Source: Marimicrobium sp913061115 (GTDB lineage: Bacteria > Pseudomonadota > Gammaproteobacteria > Pseudomonadales > Halieaceae). Taken from it: DNA of 64,000 nucleotides. The notes under the pieces were generated by a model that did not search any database, was not told where the DNA came from, and saw only the letters and a program-made list of their open reading frames with translations. Of the stretch, positions 25,571 to 34,421 are shown piece by piece (the first letter of the stretch is position 1; every line of letters starts with the position of its first letter). The stretch covers positions 1,240,001 to 1,304,000 of the forward strand of contig NZ_CP159826.1 of the NCBI RefSeq assembly GCF_047729875.1, written 5' to 3'. The translations under genes and the position numbers were made by a program.

Positions 25571-25821
25571 AACTGATCTTTGCAGAAAATGCATGGGAAG
25601 ATTACCTCTATTGGCAAAAGACGGATAAGAAACTACTTAAACGAATAAACCTGCTCATTCGGGAGATTACTCGTGACCCTTTCGAGGGTATTGGGAAACC
25701 TGAACCACTGAAGCACGCGTTGTCCGGGTATTGGTCTCGCCGGATTAACGATGAGCATAGAGTCGTGTATAAAATAGATCATGACTCGTTACTCATCTTG
25801 CAACTTCGATTTCACTATTGA
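25567..25821 (+). CDS. yoeB: YoeB-family mRNA interferase toxin (cassette)
   Basis: 84 residues matching YoeB/Txe: NAWEDYLYWQKTDKK N-terminal helix, PFEGIGKPEPLKHAL, SGYWSRRINDEHRVVY with catalytic-side Glu, Arg and His, and the C-terminal HY pair. All family landmarks are intact, so the toxin is probably active. Forms one cassette with yefM. Confidence 0.92.
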   Translation: MKLIFAENAWEDYLYWQKTDKKLLKRINLLIREITRDPFEGIGKPEPLKHALSGYWSRRINDEHRVVYKIDHDSLLILQLRFHY

Positions 25822-25828
25822 GTTAGGC

Positions 25829-25917
25829 GCATAACGCTCGCCCCAGTGGCGCCAGGACCGCGCAGTGGTTTTGGCGTTCAGCCCCGTAGGAGCGAACTGC
25901 CGGTTCTTGTTATGTTT
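25829..25917 (-). repeat. attC site
   Basis: GCATAACGCTCG ... GGTTCTTGTTATG with GCGCAGTGGTTTTGGCG and CCCCGTAGGAGCG arms. It belongs to the same subtype as the attC sites at 27.3 and 38.6 kb. Confidence 0.85.
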
Positions 25918-26031
25918 ACATTCACTCTTTTCTGCCTAAATCCCTCCCTTCCAATGAAGAGTATTGGACAGAAATCTATTCACTGGATCGCGCGTACATT
26001 GCGCGCAAATGGGGCTTCGCGCTTGAACGGC

Positions 26032-26829
26032 TCACTGGCGTGCGGCGTAGGTTTCTTCTATGGCGTGGGTTTCAATGTGCCCCACCGGCGCCTTCTTTTG
26101 CCAATCAGACGAGCACAGGTAGTAGTAGCCATCCCAGCCAATAAAAAAGAAAAAGTAGGGTACAAGGCAGGCGTCTAGCACTCCCTTCTCCCCTAGTGTC
26201 TGTTTTACCTCACGAACTTCTTGTGCAGGTATCTCTCAATGTGGGTAAAGCGCTCCCGCGCGATTGATTATCTCGTAATTTATGAATTCATTAACGCCCC
26301 TTGACCGCCGATACGCCTCTTCATCCTCGTAGCGAGCTGCCTCATCGTGAAGCACCAAAGCTATTCGAGTTGCGCATCTACCCTTTGACAGTTTGACAAA
26401 TTTTAGTATGTTCTCGTGCGTTGTTTGAAAGTCCAATCCATAATCTTGCTCGTATTTTTCTCCGCGAGGCGCAATATTGAAAGTGACCTGAGAAACACCT
26501 GCCTCGATTAAAGCCTGAGCCTTCTCTTCATTCATCAGGTGTCCGTTGGTAGCGATGCTCAGATTACAGCCGGCATCTTTGATATATTGAGCATATTCGA
26601 CGATATGTTTATTCATGAGGGAGTCACCGGTGCCACAGAAGGCAAAAAAGGGTGTCCCCGGGTGTTCCAATCCCCGCTCTACCGCTTTGTAAAAGTGTTC
26701 CGGCTTGATAGTTCCAATATCGGGCATTTTGTCGCGGGGGCAGAAGGTGCAGCTTGCATTGCATGCGTTGGTTAGCTCGATATCTACGGAAAACTTATCG
26801 GGGATTTTTTCTTTTGTAAAATCTCTCAT
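26032..26829 (-). pseudogene. radical SAM/SPASM-like protein interrupted by an in-frame TGA (cassette)
   Basis: The minus frame reads 265 residues if one TGA at 26236-26238 is read through. The N-terminal half has the radical SAM cluster motif CNASCTFCPRDK (CxxxCxxC), FCGTGDSL and ATNGHLM. The part after the TGA, in the same frame, ends in ACLVPYFFFFIGWDGYYYLCSSDW, the SPASM-type C-terminus. A single substitution explains the break. Without it the protein would be a typical peptide- or sugar-modifying radical SAM enzyme. It may instead encode a 197-residue truncated product. Confidence 0.8.
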
Positions 26830-26906
26830 AGTTAAACCCTAAAAATGGATTGAAACCTCAGCACAATTTTCAGCGAGCGTGTAAATAGTGAATATCTTCA
26901 GGTCAT

Positions 26907-26979
26907 GATTACAGGCTCTGGCCTTCGAACTGGAGTCCAGCGCACGCAGTGTGCGGTGTGCCCGGCCTTGTTAAATGAC
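26907..26979 (-). repeat. attC site
   Basis: Degenerate opening TTACAGGC and closing CGGCCTTGTTAAATG with CAGCGCACGCAGTGTGCG centre. Nearly the same sequence, inverted, occurs in the first attC of the second array (53.42 kb). Confidence 0.75.
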
Positions 26980-26981
26980 CT

Positions 26982-27254
26982 CTACTCACGGACCGCATAC
27001 CGACTTACCCTTGGCAAAACAATAAAAGATACAAATAAGAATAGCCCAATATCACAGATAAACGATATTTTATTATAGCCAAGATCAACCAATAGGAATT
27101 TAGCTGAAAGGGATAACGCCCAATAGAGGACGATACACACAATAATGGACGGCAGAAAGCTAGTAGCCTGAAGCTGTGCACCGCAGCCTGGGCAAATGAG
27201 GCTTTTTTTCAAGCCGCCATGCTTATACAGAGAATTACACTCGGGGCATCTCAT
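26982..27254 (-). CDS. zinc-ribbon membrane protein (cassette)
   Basis: 90 residues from MRCPECNSLY. Two CxxC pairs (CPEC, CPGC) form a zinc ribbon in the first 27 residues, followed by two or three membrane segments. Function unknown; similar zinc-ribbon membrane proteins are frequent cassettes. The frame can be extended upstream but would then translate the neighbouring attC, so that start is rejected. Confidence 0.65.
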   Translation of the reverse strand: MRCPECNSLYKHGGLKKSLICPGCGAQLQATSFLPSIIVCIVLYWALSLSAKFLLVDLGYNKISFICDIGLFLFVSFIVLPRVSRYAVRE

Positions 27255-27259
27255 GAGGC

Positions 27260-27349
27260 TTTTAACGCTTGCAGCAGCGGGCGCCCAACCCGCGCGGCGG
27301 TTTGGGCGTCCGGCCCAGAAGGGGCGGCCTGCCGGCACTTGTTATGTGG
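27260..27349 (-). repeat. attC site
   Basis: TTTTAACGCTTGC ... GGCACTTGTTATG with CGCGGCGGTTTGGGCGTCCGGCCC centre; same subtype as 25829-25917 and 38548-38636. Confidence 0.85.
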
Positions 27350-27350
27350 C

Positions 27351-28043
27351 CTATAGCACATTATCTAGTACCTCAGTTGCCTTGGAGAAAACATGTTCTT
27401 TTGGAATATTCGCTGGCGGGGATTGGGAAACTAAAAATGACTCCAATCCTAAGCGTCTAGGGGCAACGTAGTCATGCTCGTATGAGTCACCAACGAACAC
27501 TGAAAGCTCGGGCCGAGATTCTAGTCGTGAGAGTGCTGCTTTATAGATAGATTCATGCGGTTTCGGCCTTCCATGCTCTATCGATGTAACTACAGTCTCG
27601 AAGTATTTCAAAAGGCCAAATTTTTCAAGGAGTCCGGGCACTAAAGGCTTGTGGTGGGTATTACTTACAATGCCAAGTTTATAGCCTGAAGAAAGCTTAT
27701 TCAGGGCTATGTCAAGATTCTCTATAGGACGAATTTCAGCGCACCATTCAACCAAAAAAAGCTCTATGAATTCCGATTTCTGTTCCTTTGCCATTGGTAT
27801 ATCGGCATTTCTGTTTGAGAATCGATCAACAGCATCATCAAGAGAGAACTCTATTAGGGTTTTTTGTGACTCACGCTCAAGCGTGCAAAAGGCCTCATCC
27901 CAACTCACTACGTACTGCTCATAAGTCATTGAAGCCCCATTAGCTTCTAGATAGCTGTGTGACATAGAGTAATTTTGCACTCGTCTACTATGGGAGTAGT
28001 CGACTAGAGTCCCGAAGAAATCGAAAATGATTGTATCGATCAT
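27351..28043 (-). CDS. HAD-superfamily hydrolase (cassette)
   Basis: 230 residues. Motif I IIFDFFGTLVD (nucleophile Asp 8), motif II IVSNTHH, motif III Lys in HGRPKPHESIY and motif IV VFVGDSYEHDYVAPRRLG are all present, so it should be catalytically competent. YjjG/haloacid dehalogenase-like subgroup; substrate unknown. Ends against its attC. Confidence 0.88.
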   Translation of the reverse strand: MIDTIIFDFFGTLVDYSHSRRVQNYSMSHSYLEANGASMTYEQYVVSWDEAFCTLERESQKTLIEFSLDDAVDRFSNRNADIPMAKEQKSEFIELFLVEWCAEIRPIENLDIALNKLSSGYKLGIVSNTHHKPLVPGLLEKFGLLKYFETVVTSIEHGRPKPHESIYKAALSRLESRPELSVFVGDSYEHDYVAPRRLGLESFLVSQSPPANIPKEHVFSKATEVLDNVL

Positions 28044-28063
28044 GCCCGACCCTTAAACGAGTA

Positions 28064-28176
28064 CAGATAACGCGCAGCTAAGCCGCCGGAACGGAGTTGA
28101 TTGTTTTGTGCGAGCGTAGCGGAAGACCACAAAACGAGCAACGCAGTGGAGGTCGGCTTGAGCTGTTTGTTATGTG
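28064..28176 (-). repeat. attC site
   Basis: Long attC: CAGATAACGCGCAGC ... GCTGTTTGTTATGTG with GTTTTGTGCGAGCG/CACAAAAC arms. Confidence 0.8.
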
Positions 28177-28784
28177 TTTTTACTTGCACGATTTACCTTT
28201 AAAACTGAAATATCATACGGCAAAACACTTTTCAACATCGGTACGGTGGACAGCTGGCTTTTGTGAAGTTTATCAGTTGTTTTTACTTCAACAAAACGTA
28301 CCTCTTTTCCACGTACCAGTGTTAAATCTGGCCATCCTGATCGATAGCTATAAGAGTCATCCGAGAATCGTTCTGCCAAAGAGATAAATATCTCTGCATC
28401 TATTGCTTCAAATAAGGCAATACATACCTCCTCCGATAGCTCGGGGTATTCGATACTTATAAACGACTGAGATAGTATCTCCCGAATGTTTTTCTTGAAG
28501 CTGTTTTGAGATGTATCTTTAATAGTAGAAATTATCTCGCTTGAAATATCCTTATGTATAGTAAACTGAGCCTCTAGATACCTACAACACGCGTCATTAC
28601 GATCTTGAAATGTATTAACTTCTGCCAATTTATTAAGCATCAAAGCTTTTAATACAGTCTGAACCGTAATCCCTTCGTTTGAGCTTCCAACAAACCCTTG
28701 TTTCTTAAAATATTCTAATGCTGCATTTTCAGGCCTAGCCACGTATTTAAGCTTGATCTCTTTTAAATCAAAAGTATAGGACAA
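28170..28784 (-). CDS. VRR-NUC-like nuclease-domain protein, 5' end cut by an IS91 remnant (cassette)
   Basis: 204 visible residues. The C-terminal part carries a PD-(D/E)xK-type core, GWPDLTLVRGKEVRFVEVKT with Asp, then E-x-K, followed by HKSQL, as in VRR-NUC domains. The first codons (TTG start) coincide with the end of the IS91 remnant that begins at 28772, and stops occur just upstream, so the native start has probably been lost. If translated, expression is uncertain. Confidence 0.6.
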   Translation of the reverse strand: MSYTFDLKEIKLKYVARPENAALEYFKKQGFVGSSNEGITVQTVLKALMLNKLAEVNTFQDRNDACCRYLEAQFTIHKDISSEIISTIKDTSQNSFKKNIREILSQSFISIEYPELSEEVCIALFEAIDAEIFISLAERFSDDSYSYRSGWPDLTLVRGKEVRFVEVKTTDKLHKSQLSTVPMLKSVLPYDISVLKVNRASKNT

Positions 28785-29315
28785 ATAAACGGCCTATTGA
28801 GATTAAATTTCCTGACTGATCCTGCTAACTGAACCGGAGAAATTCGCGACATACCCGCCTACTGCCCTGAAAAGTTGTTCGCTGAGGTGACCGTGCAATT
28901 CCTATTCGTCCATTCCTGAACGAGAGCCCGCAGCAGTCCGTGCCATGGGGTTTTCAGTGGCGTCCCTGCTGATGAAACTCCGTCCCGGCGAAAAGAGACA
29001 GCGTGGCAGGTGGCGCCCTGGTTGGCGGTACCAGAAGGGGCCGGGCAGGGGCTTCCTTTTCCGTCTCGCGAAGATGGGCCAGGATCCGGTCGACGACGTC
29101 CTGGTCCTCAATACAAGCGATGACTCTGACAGATCCGCCGCAGCGGCTGCCAGACTTCAATGTCGATATTGAATACTCGCTTGAGTCGCTGGGCCCAGGT
29201 CATAGCGGCATGACGCTGGATCGATGAGACGACGTCACTATCGACAGGGCGCATTGCACCTTTGCCTCGTTTTGCCGGAGTGACCAGTCCGCGCCAGCGA
29301 TGGTTCGGCGCGAGG
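28772..29315 (-). mobile_element. IS91-family remnant, left copy
   Basis: About 540 bases nearly identical to 37828-38370 and in the same orientation. It carries the C-terminal part of an IS91-type transposase on the minus strand (APNHRWRGLVTPAKRGKG, QRLKRVFNIDIEV, then CGGSVRVIACIEDQD after a one-base frameshift in GGCTGCCAGAC). No intact transposase remains. One end abuts the truncated nuclease cassette, the other cuts an MBOAT gene. Confidence 0.8.
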
Positions 29316-29653
29316 ACGCCATGATAAGCTAATGCGTTCAAGTTGCTGACGAAAAAATTAGCATATTTGAAATAGCCAAGGAGGCCTAAGTTAGCCGCAA
29401 CACCAGAAATAAGTTTTAAACGTTTTCTATTATTAACGTCACTACTGGGGGCTACCCCGATAGCATGATTAAAAAACATAGAAAAAACGATGAGGCCCAG
29501 ATACGCTAGGTTCCACCAGCCGTAGAAAAAAAGAGACGCAGCCACCAACCAGGTAATGGTAACTCTATGGTGGCCCCGTATTCCGATGGCAGAAAACACA
29601 ATCAGAACAATAGGGAGAAAAAGAAAGAGAAATTCGTAAGAATTAAATAACAT
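29316..29653 (-). pseudogene. MBOAT O-acyltransferase, N-terminal fragment
   Basis: About 112 residues with MLFNSYEFLFLFLPIVL and FFYGWWNLAYLGLI, the typical start of AlgI/DltB-like membrane-bound O-acyltransferases of glycan acetylation. The frame then runs into the IS91 transposase tail. The catalytic His region is missing, so no activity is expected. Confidence 0.75.
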
Positions 29654-29763
29654 CTAAAGTTGCCGAATACTTTTTAAGTATTATTTAGGTGGAAAATGCA
29701 GAAACAAAACTCAGCTTACAAAGTGGCACTATATATAACAAACAAGATGAGGTTCAGAAAATG

Positions 29764-30265
29764 CTATTTTTTCCTGTTTTTAATTAACTTATCTGTTGCC
29801 AGAAGAATTTCCGGGAATTTAAGCAGCCAGGCTAGAAAAAGGTATATCGACAGGCCAATGACAGGCGTGAAGATTAATAGCGCGACATCCTCTACCCATT
29901 GAGAGTCGAAATGTAACCAGCCTATCCATTGAGAGCAAATAAACCACATAAACGCAGACAATAGTATGACCCTTGCAAAGGCTAACCACACCGACTTTAT
30001 CAGTATCGTCGGCGGTAAATGCGCCCCCCTCTAGTAATTATCGAATAAACGGTGTGCTTAGAAGGGAGAGCCCCGCCAGTAGAGGAATAATAACAAATGC
30101 GTTTAACCTGACACCAAAAAAATATCGTCGATGGCCGCTTTGTGGTCGCCATTGGCAAAGTGCTTGGCGATCGGAGGGAAAAAGACTTTTGATACGTTGC
30201 GGGCAAATGTATTTTTAGCCATGGTGACTACTTTGCCGCTATAGGCGATATACGATGCAATGCTT
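29764..30265 (-). pseudogene. decayed polysaccharide flippase-like gene
   Basis: Three minus-strand pieces in different frames: AYSGKVVTMAKNTFARN...VFFPPIAKHFANGDHKAA, then FVIIPLLAGLSLLSTPFIR, then a 75-residue membrane piece ending in KFPEILLATDKLIKNRKK. Order and hydrophobicity fit the C-terminal half of a Wzx/MATE-like lipid-linked sugar flippase. The assignment is tentative and the frame is clearly broken. Confidence 0.45.
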
Positions 30266-30375
30266 GCTTCTCACGTTGTAATAGAGTCGGCCCCGGAAAT
30301 ATCTGCCCGTAGAAGATGTTCAGTGGTTAAGCGCATCTTCAGCTCCGTTGACTGATTGGTGTACATTTCAGGGTG

Positions 30376-31575
30376 TCATAGTATTTTTTGGAAGAAACCC
30401 AGGCCGATAAACTGGTGGAAGTTGGTATCCCTGAAGCCGTAGTTATCCTCCAGTTCAATCGAATTAGCTATTTCAGCCAGAGCGGAGCAGCGAAACCACG
30501 TATCCCAAAGGTTGCTCTCGTCCCATGTTCTGCCGATCTCTGTCCATCCCGTATAGATATATGGCTCGTCTTTTACAACGACACCCAAGCATTTCCTGAG
30601 TCGATAATACCAGAGATAGGGGCCTCCATTAGATACATAGAAGGGAATTAATCGCAACAGATCAAGCAGGCTACCGGGCCTTCTTCTTGACTGACAAAAG
30701 CCGCCATTATCGTCGCATGTATCAAAGAGTGCTTCGAACGCCTTTCGGAGGCTCTTTTCTACGTCTGCTCTTCTGTAATTGATGTTTCGGTAAGCAATAA
30801 GGAGCAGGTGTATGGCGTCATAATCCGGACACGCTGATCCACCCGGGGTTGGCGAAAAGAAGCCGTGCTGGTCTTGTAGTCGCAATGCGGTATCCGCGGC
30901 TCTCTCCAGTCCAGGAATTTCTCGCTTCCAGTACTCGTAAATCACCATTTGGTGGAAGCCGTTCTGAAGCCCATGAAAGTGCAGATCATTGCGTGACTGA
31001 CCCCAGAACCCGTGGGGGTTGCTATGGGAATCGTGGAAGTCGAACCAGCTGTTGATGGCCTCCAGGAGGTTTTCGTCCTGGGTCCGTTCATATTCATAGG
31101 TGAGAAAAATGGCCAGGAACATCGCTTTGTTTCCAGAACCCCCTTTCCCCTTGTGACAGCCGCGGTCAATGAGAAAATTGGCGACACTGTCGGCATCTTT
31201 CCATTGGTACACGAATGTCAGCGGATGTTTCGCGTTCGCACCCAGCAGATCCAGGGCGCTCAAGCAGAAACATGTCAATTGGAAGCAGTTTCTCTCGACG
31301 TCTTCATGAAAAACCGTGGAGGGTTCGAAGTAGCCGTGTTCTTCGTTCTGGAATTCCTGGATACGGCCAATCCACCTGGACTTTTCGGCAGGCGAGAGAC
31401 TGTCAATCCTGCCAAAAAGGTGCAGATTGAAGATCGCAAAACACGTACTGAAAATTGTCGCGTCCGAATTGGCCGAAAACGCGAATACCGGGTATTCCTC
31501 AGACCTGCGTAATCTGCCAAGCCACTTTAGTGTAGCTTCGATTGATCGTGATTTTAGAAGTGTACTATTTCCCAT
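30376..31575 (-). CDS. alpha/alpha-toroid (prenyltransferase/terpene-cyclase-like) protein of a glycan locus
   Basis: 399 residues from MGNSTLLKSR. Repeated helical pairs with GYFEPSTVF, HGFWGQSRNDL, HGFFSPTPGGSACPDYDAIHLLL and GGFCQSRRRPG resemble the alpha/alpha barrels of prenyltransferase/squalene-cyclase-like or glycan-lyase-like proteins often found in polysaccharide clusters. No catalytic DXDD motif was found. Function unknown. An in-frame start at 31647 would overlap the upstream glycosyltransferase by more than 80 bases, so 31575 is preferred. One of the few intact genes of the island. Confidence 0.6.
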   Translation of the reverse strand: MGNSTLLKSRSIEATLKWLGRLRRSEEYPVFAFSANSDATIFSTCFAIFNLHLFGRIDSLSPAEKSRWIGRIQEFQNEEHGYFEPSTVFHEDVERNCFQLTCFCLSALDLLGANAKHPLTFVYQWKDADSVANFLIDRGCHKGKGGSGNKAMFLAIFLTYEYERTQDENLLEAINSWFDFHDSHSNPHGFWGQSRNDLHFHGLQNGFHQMVIYEYWKREIPGLERAADTALRLQDQHGFFSPTPGGSACPDYDAIHLLLIAYRNINYRRADVEKSLRKAFEALFDTCDDNGGFCQSRRRPGSLLDLLRLIPFYVSNGGPYLWYYRLRKCLGVVVKDEPYIYTGWTEIGRTWDESNLWDTWFRCSALAEIANSIELEDNYGFRDTNFHQFIGLGFFQKIL

Positions 31576-32698
31576 CTTGTACCAAGCACCTGCCTGTTTC
31601 GATAACCTCGCCGAAATTAAATTCCGCAGAAAAACGACTGACTGCAAAATCCCTCGCTCTTTCTCCCATGGTACGCCTCTCCACAGAGTTCTTTACCAAA
31701 TGTTCAATGTCGATCGCCAGCTGATGGAGGGTTCCAGAATGGTAGCCAAGTTGGTTCTCGGCAATTATTCCATCGGGATCAAAATCCAGGGTGATCGTGG
31801 GCACTTCTCTAAGCCAGGCCTGAATAAATGTATTCGGAAAACCTTCATCACCCGCGCTGGTATTTACAAATACACTGGCCCTGGATATGAGTTCATTGCT
31901 TTCCTCGAACGTCTGTGCGCCCAGATAGTCGAAAATCTTCGTCTTCGCTTTCGTTTCTTCAATCTGGCTTCTATAAGACTCTGTTGCTAATCTTCCCGCC
32001 ATAATAAACTGGCAATCGAGATGTTTGAGCTGATTGGCGACTTGCATAAATAGTTCAGGACGCTTCCACTCCTTCAGGTTGGCCAGCCATAGAACCACGG
32101 GTGGATCGGTCTTTACCAGGCTTTCTTCGGTAGGAACAATATGGCCGCTACTGATTGTCTTGCTGTTCAGACCCCGGGATTTTTTCAGTGCACCCTGCTG
32201 GCGTTTGGTCTGTGTAATTATTCTGGAGGCCAATTTCATCCCTTTCAGGGAATAGAAGTCCTCCTTGGCCCTGATTAGGAATTTCATGAGATTCCTGGCG
32301 GAGAAAGTGCCCTGTTCAAAGACCCTGGGAGCAGACTTCAGATATCGACAATCAATATCCATTGATACTGAAAACACAAAAGGAATATTACGCGCTCTAC
32401 AGCACTTCCCTGCATAGTATGTGGTCAGCTTTCTGCCGCGTTGATAAACGATATCGGGGTTTATGCTATCGATGATACCAGTGAGTCTCTGCATCGATTT
32501 CGATAGCTGGTTTGCCGACTCCTTGAACGGATGTAAAGTGACCCCCTTGATTTCGATAGTTGAGTCGACATCGGCACAGACATAATGAACTTCGATACCC
32601 TCGCTTATCATTTGCTGACTGAGTAGAAAGAGTTGAACCTCGGCCCCGCCAACGACAAAGTGATAGAAGTGGGGGTTTATTATGCAAACCTTTTTCAC
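31565..32698 (-). CDS. glycosyltransferase family 4
   Basis: 377 residues with GT-B fold: VGGAEVQLFLLSQQM in the N-terminal domain, WLANLKEWKRPELFMQVANQL in the donor domain, and the E-x7-E-like region DEGFPNTFIQAWLREVPTITLDFDPDGII. GTG at 32698 is chosen because GGAAG lies 7 bases upstream and KKVCIINPHFYHF then forms the usual first strand. The longer frame overlaps an unrelated fragment. Probably adds a sugar to a lipid-linked surface glycan. Paralogous to the broken GT4 at 33.3-34.4 kb. Confidence 0.85.
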   Translation of the reverse strand: MKKVCIINPHFYHFVVGGAEVQLFLLSQQMISEGIEVHYVCADVDSTIEIKGVTLHPFKESANQLSKSMQRLTGIIDSINPDIVYQRGRKLTTYYAGKCCRARNIPFVFSVSMDIDCRYLKSAPRVFEQGTFSARNLMKFLIRAKEDFYSLKGMKLASRIITQTKRQQGALKKSRGLNSKTISSGHIVPTEESLVKTDPPVVLWLANLKEWKRPELFMQVANQLKHLDCQFIMAGRLATESYRSQIEETKAKTKIFDYLGAQTFEESNELISRASVFVNTSAGDEGFPNTFIQAWLREVPTITLDFDPDGIIAENQLGYHSGTLHQLAIDIEHLVKNSVERRTMGERARDFAVSRFSAEFNFGEVIETGRCLVQDGK

Positions 32699-32756
32699 AT
32701 TCAGCTTCCAGAAAAAGGGTAGAATAGCCTTTCTGTACCCATGTGGGAACCGTAGT

Positions 32757-33172
32757 TTAGCTACCATATGCACGATCATCAATCGCAATCCAGCCCTCCT
32801 CGGTCGCGGCTTTTGAGGCCCTGGTCATCGTATCAACGTACTCACCATCAATCACAGCCACCTCGGCCTGCGCGGGAAGAATGCTATCAATTCTGCTCTT
32901 TGCATTATAAGACGGTACATAAATGATCGCCTGCATTCCCAATATGTTTGACATCCAGGCGACGGCCTGGCCATGGTTACCATCGGTCGCCGCACAGCAC
33001 GTCAGCTTACCCAGCGTATTTAATAGACTGCAGTCATAAATACTGGCTATATCGAAAGGGGTGTCGAAGCCTTGCTGCCAACGAGTCCCCAGGGACTTGA
33101 ATATTGCATAGCTCGCACCCAACACCTTGCCCATTGCCTGAGGGTGGGCGGCAAACAGGTACCGTAGAGGAA
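32757..33172 (-). pseudogene. internal fragment of a PLP-dependent diaminopropionate ammonia-lyase-like enzyme
   Basis: Includes KVLGASYAIFKSL, where the PLP-binding Lys region lies in the family, and CAATDGNHGQAVAWMSNILGMQAIIYVP, typical of DpaL. Both ends are missing: the left runs into a GT2 fragment and the right stops at RAYGS. It is an unrelated catabolic gene piece lodged among glycosyltransferases. Confidence 0.75.
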
Positions 33173-33315
33173 AGTGTCTTGTCGTTGCTTCCGTCATCAA
33201 TGACAATGACCTCTATGCGATCGTACGATTGATTTAAAGCCGAGGTGATCGCCCTTTCAATGTACTTTTCTTCATTAAACGCCGTAATTATTATGCTTAC
33301 TAATTCATTTTTCAC
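33173..33315 (-). pseudogene. N-terminal fragment of a family 2 glycosyltransferase
   Basis: First ~45 residues only: LVSIIITAFNEEKYIERA and IEVIVIDDGSNDKTL, the start of a GT-A fold, then an abrupt switch into the DpaL-like fragment. The start overlaps the end of the next GT4 pseudogene by 11 bases. Confidence 0.75.
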
Positions 33316-34420
33316 AATTTATGACACCGCTGTAGTCGACACAAATAAGTTTGTATAATGTTTCAATGTTCCGTAGGGAAAAATAATCTACCGCAAAGGT
33401 GCGGCATTGCTCGCCAATTGTTTGTATGTCTGAGTCATTCTGAATCATTCTTTCGATAGTCGCCTTTAGCGTATTGAAATCACCACATAATTTCCCTAGT
33501 CCATTTCTTTCAATAATGTCGTCTGGATCAACATTGAGAGAAAGTACCGGAGTCTTATTCATCCATGCTTGTATGAATGTATTCGGAAAGCCCTCATACT
33601 TGCTTGTATTTACAAAAAGATGAGCTTTTGACATTAATCTATTTATTTCATCCAACGGCAACTCGCCATGATAGACCAAGTTTTCCGCGTTATCTGCCTT
33701 CGCTTTTATCTCTTCACCGTATCGTGACAAAACTTTACCGGCCATATGGAACTCAATATTTTTGTGACTAGAAAACTCTTTAGCAAGTTTTAAGAATATG
33801 TCCGGCCCTTTCTGCTCTTTGATATTAGCAACCCAGAGAACCTTTTTTTATTTGATATACTTTTGGGTCTTCGCATATAAACGTCAGGGCTGATATTGGG
33901 CATTATCAGGTTGCATTTTTTGCCATAATGCTTCTGCAATAATTCATCTTGATATTCAGCTTGTGCCACAATTAGATCTGCATTTTTTATCCCATATTCC
34001 GTGTAATATGTTTCTAAAATGTTCCCAATAATAAATTTATTTAGCTTTGTTTTCTGTGGTTCAACATCTGGAGAATTTGCAATGTGAAATAACAATTTGC
34101 AGCGTCTTGCCTCACAATATTTTGCTACGATACCGGTGTAGGAAGACAATACTCGTTGATAAATATAGTCTGGTTGTATTTCATCTAGAATTCTTAAGAT
34201 ATTGTTTCGATCAGTAAAATTGAAATAATTAGACAGAATATTCTTGGGTAGCTGGTGGATATAGTTATGATCGCTATTTTGTCCCACATTACGACAAACA
34301 TATGAGATCTAGATATCATCCTTTCCCTTTAGATAATCCATGATGTATCTGGCCTGTAGCTCTGCTCCCTCTTTACTGCCAGACCAGTGGCTCCGCATCA
34401 ATACGCAGATATGTATCTTA
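33305..34420 (-). pseudogene. glycosyltransferase family 4 with an in-frame TAG and a poly-A frameshift
   Basis: Reading leftward from 34420: HICVLMRSHWSGSKEGAELQ, then an in-frame TAG at 34309-34311, then YICR-like sequence and DYIYQRVLSSYTGIVAKY. At a run of seven A near 33843-33849 the frame shifts by one, after which VLWVANIKEQKGPDIFL, HMAGKVLSRYG and KYEGFPNTFIQAWMNKTPVLS complete a GT-B donor domain. Two independent lesions make it a pseudogene unless the frameshift is a sequencing error. Confidence 0.8.
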
Positions 34421-34421
34421 T

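Noticed and set aside
25846..26178. Plus-strand frame after yoeB
   Set aside because: It translates an attC and the antisense of the radical SAM 3' end; the minus-strand reading has clear family motifs.
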